DNA of 27,383 nucleotides. Origin: an uncultured Roseburia sp. (GTDB taxonomy: Bacteria; Bacillota; Clostridia; Lachnospirales; Lachnospiraceae). Position 1 is the first letter of the stretch; every line of letters begins with the position of its first letter. Positions 23,758 through 27,383 of the stretch are shown piece after piece. The position numbers and the translations under genes were made by a program. Where the stretch lies: assembly GCA_910584215.1 (NCBI GenBank), contig CAJTYI010000037.1, positions 1 through 27,383 on the forward strand. The letters run 5' to 3'. The notes under the pieces are model-generated. The model was not told the DNA's origin and did not search any database. It saw nothing but the letters and a program-made list of their open reading frames with translations.

Positions 23758-24153
23758 ATGTTTACAACGAACGGGTTTGATTATATCAATGTGTTGGATA
23801 AAGCGGCCGATGCGAGCTGGCTTAGAAAAGAGATCATCAACAACAATATTTCCAACTATGATACACCAGGGTATAAGCGGCAGGACATAGATTTTCAGAG
23901 TGTGTTAAAGCGGGAGATGGGCGCTTCTAAGTATGAGTCATTGGATAAAAAAGTCCGTGGGCTCAATACGCACCTTGGCGATCTTTCACCTGAGGTCTAT
24001 GATGACGCCGCTTTCTTTTCTTATCGTCTGGATAAAAATAATGTAGATATTGACACGGAGCAGGTGGAGTCGGCTTCCGAGGAATTGCGATACGAACTTC
24101 TCACCTCTTCCATCAACTCGGAGTTCCAAAGAATACAGGCGGCAATCAAGTAA
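23758..24153 (+). CDS. flgB: Flagellar basal-body rod protein FlgB
   Basis: 131 aa. FlgB forms the proximal rod of the flagellum and is exported by the flagellar type III system. The typical N-terminal rod motif appears as LRKEIINNNISNYDTPGYKRQDIDFQSVL, the Asn-rich ANNxANxxTPGYK-like pattern. The C-terminus (DIDTEQVESASEELRYELLTSSINSEFQRIQAAIK) is the matching helical partner. AAAGGGG precedes ATG 23758. It is the first gene of the flagellar operon, behind its own promoter. A 64-nt gap leads to flgC. Confidence 0.95.
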   Translation: MFTTNGFDYINVLDKAADASWLRKEIINNNISNYDTPGYKRQDIDFQSVLKREMGASKYESLDKKVRGLNTHLGDLSPEVYDDAAFFSYRLDKNNVDIDTEQVESASEELRYELLTSSINSEFQRIQAAIK

Positions 24154-24217
24154 TCAGTTCGGTATATAGGCAGTTTTTTTTCAGTTGGGACAGTTTTTCT
24201 AAGGAGGATGACAGTAT

Positions 24218-24658
24218 ATGGGATTATTTCAGGGCTTTAACATCAGCGCCAGCGGTATGACGGCAGAGCGTTTCCGCATCGACACGATTGCGCAGAACAT
24301 TGCCAACATCAATACGACGCGGACGGAGAACGGTGAGCCGTACCGCCGCAAGATCGTTACGTTTGAGGAAAAGCAGGTGACACCGTTTAGTACATATTAT
24401 TCCACTTCCAGGGAACGTCTGGTTGGGAACGGCGTGAAGGTTTCCTCTGTGAGAAGTGACATGGAGACGGATTTCATTATGGATTATGACCCGGCACATC
24501 CCGATGCGGACGAGAACGGTTATGTGCATTATCCAAATGTCAATACCGTGACCGAGATGACCAATCTAATCGATGCCACAAGGGCTTATGAAGCCAACAC
24601 CACGGCCTTTAATTCGTCAAAGAGCATGGTGCAGGCTGCTTTGAAGATCGGCTCATAA
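24218..24658 (+). CDS. flgC: Flagellar basal-body rod protein FlgC
   Basis: 146 aa. FlgC is a proximal rod subunit. The N-terminus GFNISASGMTAERFRIDTIAQNIANINTTRTENGEPYRRK is characteristic, as is the C-terminal block GYVHYPNVNTVTEMTNLIDATRAYEANTTAFNSSKSM. AAGGAGG lies 9-10 nt before ATG 24218. It is preceded by a pyrimidine-rich spacer with several CAGTT repeats and followed by fliE after 62 nt. Confidence 0.96.
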   Translation: MGLFQGFNISASGMTAERFRIDTIAQNIANINTTRTENGEPYRRKIVTFEEKQVTPFSTYYSTSRERLVGNGVKVSSVRSDMETDFIMDYDPAHPDADENGYVHYPNVNTVTEMTNLIDATRAYEANTTAFNSSKSMVQAALKIGS

Positions 24659-24720
24659 GCGATTGCTGACACATAAGGCGTACATTTAATTATTCAATGA
24701 GTATAAGGAGTAGTCAAGAG

Positions 24721-25038
24721 ATGGATGTTTCAATGTTGACCGGCATTACGCCGGATTATATGACGATTGTTTCAGAGAATACGCTGCTTGGCAGCGGTAA
24801 GGCCGCGGGGGATGATTTTGCGACGGTACTGTCCGCTGCGATGGATTTGGTCGGCGAGACCAACACGCTGCAGAATCAGGCACAGGCCGCAGAGATGCAG
24901 TTTGCGCTGGGGCTGGCGGACAATCCGCATGACATGCAGATTGCGGCATCTAAGGCATTGAGCGCTGTTCAGTACACGACGGCTGTCAAAGACAAGATAT
25001 TGGAAGCTTACAGAGAATTGATGAATATGCAGATTTAA
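24721..25038 (+). CDS. fliE: Flagellar hook-basal body protein FliE
   Basis: 105 aa from ATG 24721. FliE links the MS ring to the rod. The C-terminal region (NTLQNQAQAAEMQFALGLADNPHDMQIAASKALSAVQYTTAVKDKILEAYRELMNMQI) is the family hallmark, with the DNPHD(M/L)xI motif and the final R-E-L-M-N-M-Q-I. The frame is open from ATG 24697. However, AAGGAG at 24705-24710 lies inside that extension and is 10 nt before ATG 24721, which is therefore preferred. fliF follows 18 nt later. Confidence 0.93.
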   Translation: MDVSMLTGITPDYMTIVSENTLLGSGKAAGDDFATVLSAAMDLVGETNTLQNQAQAAEMQFALGLADNPHDMQIAASKALSAVQYTTAVKDKILEAYRELMNMQI

Positions 25039-25056
25039 GGATGGGAGTAATCGAAA

Positions 25057-26661
25057 ATGCCGGAACAATTACAGAATATCCTGACCAAAGTGCAGGATTG
25101 GTGGAAGAAGTATAATACAAAACAAAAGACACTGCTCATCAGTATTGCTGCGGTTATTTTGTTGGCATTGGGAATACTCGCCTTTGTAGTCAGCAGACCG
25201 CATATGGAAGTGCTGGTGGAGTGTACCTCCACAGCAGAAGCAGGAAAAGTAAAAGAGATTTTGGACGGAGATAATTCGGTCAAATACAAGCTGTCGCAGG
25301 ACGGGCTGATTTTTTATGTAGACAGAGATGATATCGCTACGGCGTCGATTCTGCTTGGAACCAATGATATCCCGACCAAAGGATTTGATTTGGAGAGCGT
25401 TTTTGCAGGAGGTTTCAGCTCCACCGAGGCCGACAAGACAAAGCGCTACAAGGATTATTTGCAGGTGTATTTTGCAGAACAGCTGATGTCGCTTTCAAAC
25501 GTTGAGTATGCGTCCGTTACGGTGGATTTGCCCAATGATGACGGGACAATCCTGGCGCGGGAGGAAGAAGCCCATGCGGCCGTAATCCTGACGTTAAACG
25601 AGGAGATGGACGATGAGAAAGCAGTGGGCATCGCGCAGTACATCGCAACGCAGGTCGGCAATAAAACGACGGACAACATATTGATCTTGGATTCCAATTC
25701 CAACGTCCTGTTTTCAGGGGGGGATTCGTCCACTTCTGTGGGGGCTGCAAGCAGCCAGCTTTCTTACCGGGCCAAGTCAGAGAACCGCATCAAGAGTGAA
25801 GTCAAAGATGTTATGGTAGGTTCCTCGCTGTTTGACCATGTGGAAGTCGGCATAAAACTGGATATGGATTTTGATTCCGTGCGGACGACCACAAGAGAAT
25901 ATTACGCGCCGGACGGGCAGACTAACGGCATGATCGGTGAGCAGAGCCAGTATGAGGCGGACAGCACTGGTACATATGCGGGCGTGCCCGGAACGGATAC
26001 CAATGATGACACCGCTTATATGTTAGAGGATGGCCAGATTACCTCTTCGACGATTACCGATACTTCAACCAGGTATCAGAACAACGAGCAGGTGACCGAC
26101 CGGCAGTCGGCTGTGGGCAAGATCAATTACGAAACGTCGTCTGTTTCCTTAGTGGCGACTAATTATGTGATACACAGTGAAGACGCGCTTCGGGCAGCCG
26201 GTGCGCTCGATGGTATGACTTTTGAAGAATATATCGCAGCAAACAGTGCGCCGGAGCAGGTGGAAGTAGACCAAAGCTATTATACGATGGTTGCCAATGC
26301 CACAGGTTTCCCGGTGGAGAATATCTCGATCATCGCGCAGAACGAACCGATATTCCAGGCATCCACCGGCGGACGTGGACTGTCCGATTACCTGCAGATT
26401 ATTCTTGTAGTATTGATATTCCTGCTCTTGGGATATGTGGTATTCCGCAGTACCAGGAAAGAGAAGGAGGCCGAGGAGGCCGAGGCGGAGCTTTCTGTTG
26501 AGAGCTTGTTAGAATCCACCAAGGAATCAGAAGATAGCTTGGAGGATATTGGATTTACAGAGAAATCAGAGACCAGGCTTCTGATTGAGAAGTTTGTAGA
26601 AGAAAATCCGGAAGCCGCAGCGGCACTACTGCGTAACTGGCTGAATGAGGAGTGGGAATAG
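25057..26661 (+). CDS. fliF: Flagellar MS-ring protein FliF
   Basis: 534 aa, the usual size. FliF forms the membrane ring at the base of the flagellum and houses the export gate. A first membrane helix at about 24-45 is followed by the YscJ/FliF-type ring-building domain (ILLGTNDIPTKGFDLE, RYKDYLQVYFAEQLMSLSNVEYASVTVDLP). An Asp/Thr/Ser-rich segment (about 285-370) follows, then a second membrane helix at about 444-465. The acidic cytoplasmic tail ends in RLLIEKFVEENPEAAAALLRNWLNEEWE, the known FliG-binding site. A GGATGGGAG stretch precedes ATG 25057. The stop is 3 nt from the fliG start. Confidence 0.96.
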   Translation: MPEQLQNILTKVQDWWKKYNTKQKTLLISIAAVILLALGILAFVVSRPHMEVLVECTSTAEAGKVKEILDGDNSVKYKLSQDGLIFYVDRDDIATASILLGTNDIPTKGFDLESVFAGGFSSTEADKTKRYKDYLQVYFAEQLMSLSNVEYASVTVDLPNDDGTILAREEEAHAAVILTLNEEMDDEKAVGIAQYIATQVGNKTTDNILILDSNSNVLFSGGDSSTSVGAASSQLSYRAKSENRIKSEVKDVMVGSSLFDHVEVGIKLDMDFDSVRTTTREYYAPDGQTNGMIGEQSQYEADSTGTYAGVPGTDTNDDTAYMLEDGQITSSTITDTSTRYQNNEQVTDRQSAVGKINYETSSVSLVATNYVIHSEDALRAAGALDGMTFEEYIAANSAPEQVEVDQSYYTMVANATGFPVENISIIAQNEPIFQASTGGRGLSDYLQIILVVLIFLLLGYVVFRSTRKEKEAEEAEAELSVESLLESTKESEDSLEDIGFTEKSETRLLIEKFVEENPEAAAALLRNWLNEEWE

Positions 26662-26664
26662 AGT

Positions 26665-27383
26665 ATGGCAACAGATGGATTAAATGGGGTACAGAAAGCG
26701 GCCGTTTTATTGATTGCATTGGGACCGGAGCGTTCAGCCGATGTGTTTAAGCACTTAAAAGAAGATGAAATTGAAGAGCTGACGTTAGAGATTGCCAATA
26801 CCAGGAGTATATCGCCGCAGATTAAAGAAGATGTGTTAGAGGAATTTTATCAGGTCTGTCTTGCACAGCAATATATTGCAGAGGGCGGTATCGGATACGC
26901 CAAGGAGTTGCTTGACAAGGCGTTAGGAGCAGACAAAGCGCAGGAGGTTATCACGAAACTTACCGCCTCCCTGCAGGTGCGGCCGTTTGAGTTTGTCAGA
27001 AAGACAGATCCGAGTCAGCTGCTTAACTTCATACAGGATGAGCACCCGCAGACAATCGCAATGATTTTGTCTTACCTTACCTCGGCACAGGCTGCCATGG
27101 TGATCGGCGCTCTGCCGCCGGAAAAACAGGCGGATGTCGCTAAGCGTATTGCCATGATGGACCGCACCTCGCCGGATGTCATCAAAGAAGTGGAGAAAGT
27201 GTTGGAGAGAAAGCTGGCATCCTTAGTCAATCAGGATTACACGATCGTCGGCGGTGTGGATGCGATTGTCAACATCTTAAATACCGTAGACCGTTCTACC
27301 GAAAAACATATTATGGAATCTCTTGAGATTGAAGAGCCGGAATTGGCAGACGAGATCCGCAAGAAGATGTTCGTGTTCGAGGA
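26665..27383 (+). CDS. fliG: Flagellar motor switch protein FliG (partial, cut by window end)
   Basis: Open from ATG 26665 to the window end, about 239 residues of an expected ~335. FliG couples the MS ring to the stator and to the switch. The N-terminal domain (LNGVQKAAVLLIALGPERSADVFKHLKEDEIEELTLEIA) binds FliF. The middle domain has the EHPQTIAMILSYL motif, and GGVDAIVNILNTVDRSTEKHIMESLE is typical of the linker region. The C-terminal motor domain with the charged residues lies beyond the window. GGAGTGGG at the end of fliF serves as ribosome binding site, 3 nt separate the genes, so translation is coupled. Confidence 0.96.
   Translation, partial: MATDGLNGVQKAAVLLIALGPERSADVFKHLKEDEIEELTLEIANTRSISPQIKEDVLEEFYQVCLAQQYIAEGGIGYAKELLDKALGADKAQEVITKLTASLQVRPFEFVRKTDPSQLLNFIQDEHPQTIAMILSYLTSAQAAMVIGALPPEKQADVAKRIAMMDRTSPDVIKEVEKVLERKLASLVNQDYTIVGGVDAIVNILNTVDRSTEKHIMESLEIEEPELADEIRKKMFVFE

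Noticed and set aside
24154..24217. Repeated CAGTT words between flgB and flgC
   Set aside because: Short, low-complexity spacing with no consistent period; no function can be supported.

Overview
The window looks like the chromosome of a motile, Gram-positive anaerobe of the Clostridia, most likely a Lachnospiraceae member (Roseburia/Eubacterium-like). This is inferred from the order dprA-topA-codY-flgB-flgC-fliE-fliF-fliG, a SigK-type sigma factor, FeoA/FeoB with a Cys-rich partner, DUF1292 and DUF5662 proteins, AGGAGG-type ribosome binding sites and frequent TTG/GTG starts. All genes but one (DUF1292) lie on the + strand. No phage, CRISPR array, rRNA or tRNA was recognised. No species can be assigned from the sequence alone.

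Layout. 1-393: non-coding, with hairpins and a possible promoter. 394-1761: soluble chemoreceptor with a C-terminal zinc-binding CZB domain. 1962-3080: three small membrane proteins (unknown 2-TM protein, DUF2085, DUF2752) behind a strong promoter and a hairpin leader. 3193-5904: ferrous iron uptake (feoA, feoB, FeoB-associated Cys-rich protein), interrupted after feoB by a 165-bp inverted-repeat element. 6102-9151: a lipoprotein solute-binding protein paired with a transmembrane chemoreceptor and no permease genes. 9195-12493: gltX and a UvrD-type helicase overlapping by 1 nt. 12495-12809 (-): DUF1292 protein. 12810-13157: divergent promoters and a second palindromic repeat-like element. 13158-15703: a glycogen-debranching-type GH13 protein that has lost its catalytic residues, overlapping a DUF5662 gene. 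15738-17450: trpS and a SigK-like sigma factor. 17451-17803: a long leader or small RNA region. 17804-22647: comM, dprA, topA. 22769-23551: codY. 23758 to the end: the start of the large flagellar operon (flgB, flgC, fliE, fliF, partial fliG).

The best leads are the catalytically dead GH13 protein, the SBP-chemoreceptor pair, the two palindromic elements placed in transcribed leaders or spacers, the structured RNA candidate at 17484-17580, and possible CodY sites in the codY and flgB promoters. Several start codons were moved from the longest open frame to the position that has a proper ribosome binding site (394, 5725, 6102, 13158, 15738, 19442, 24721).
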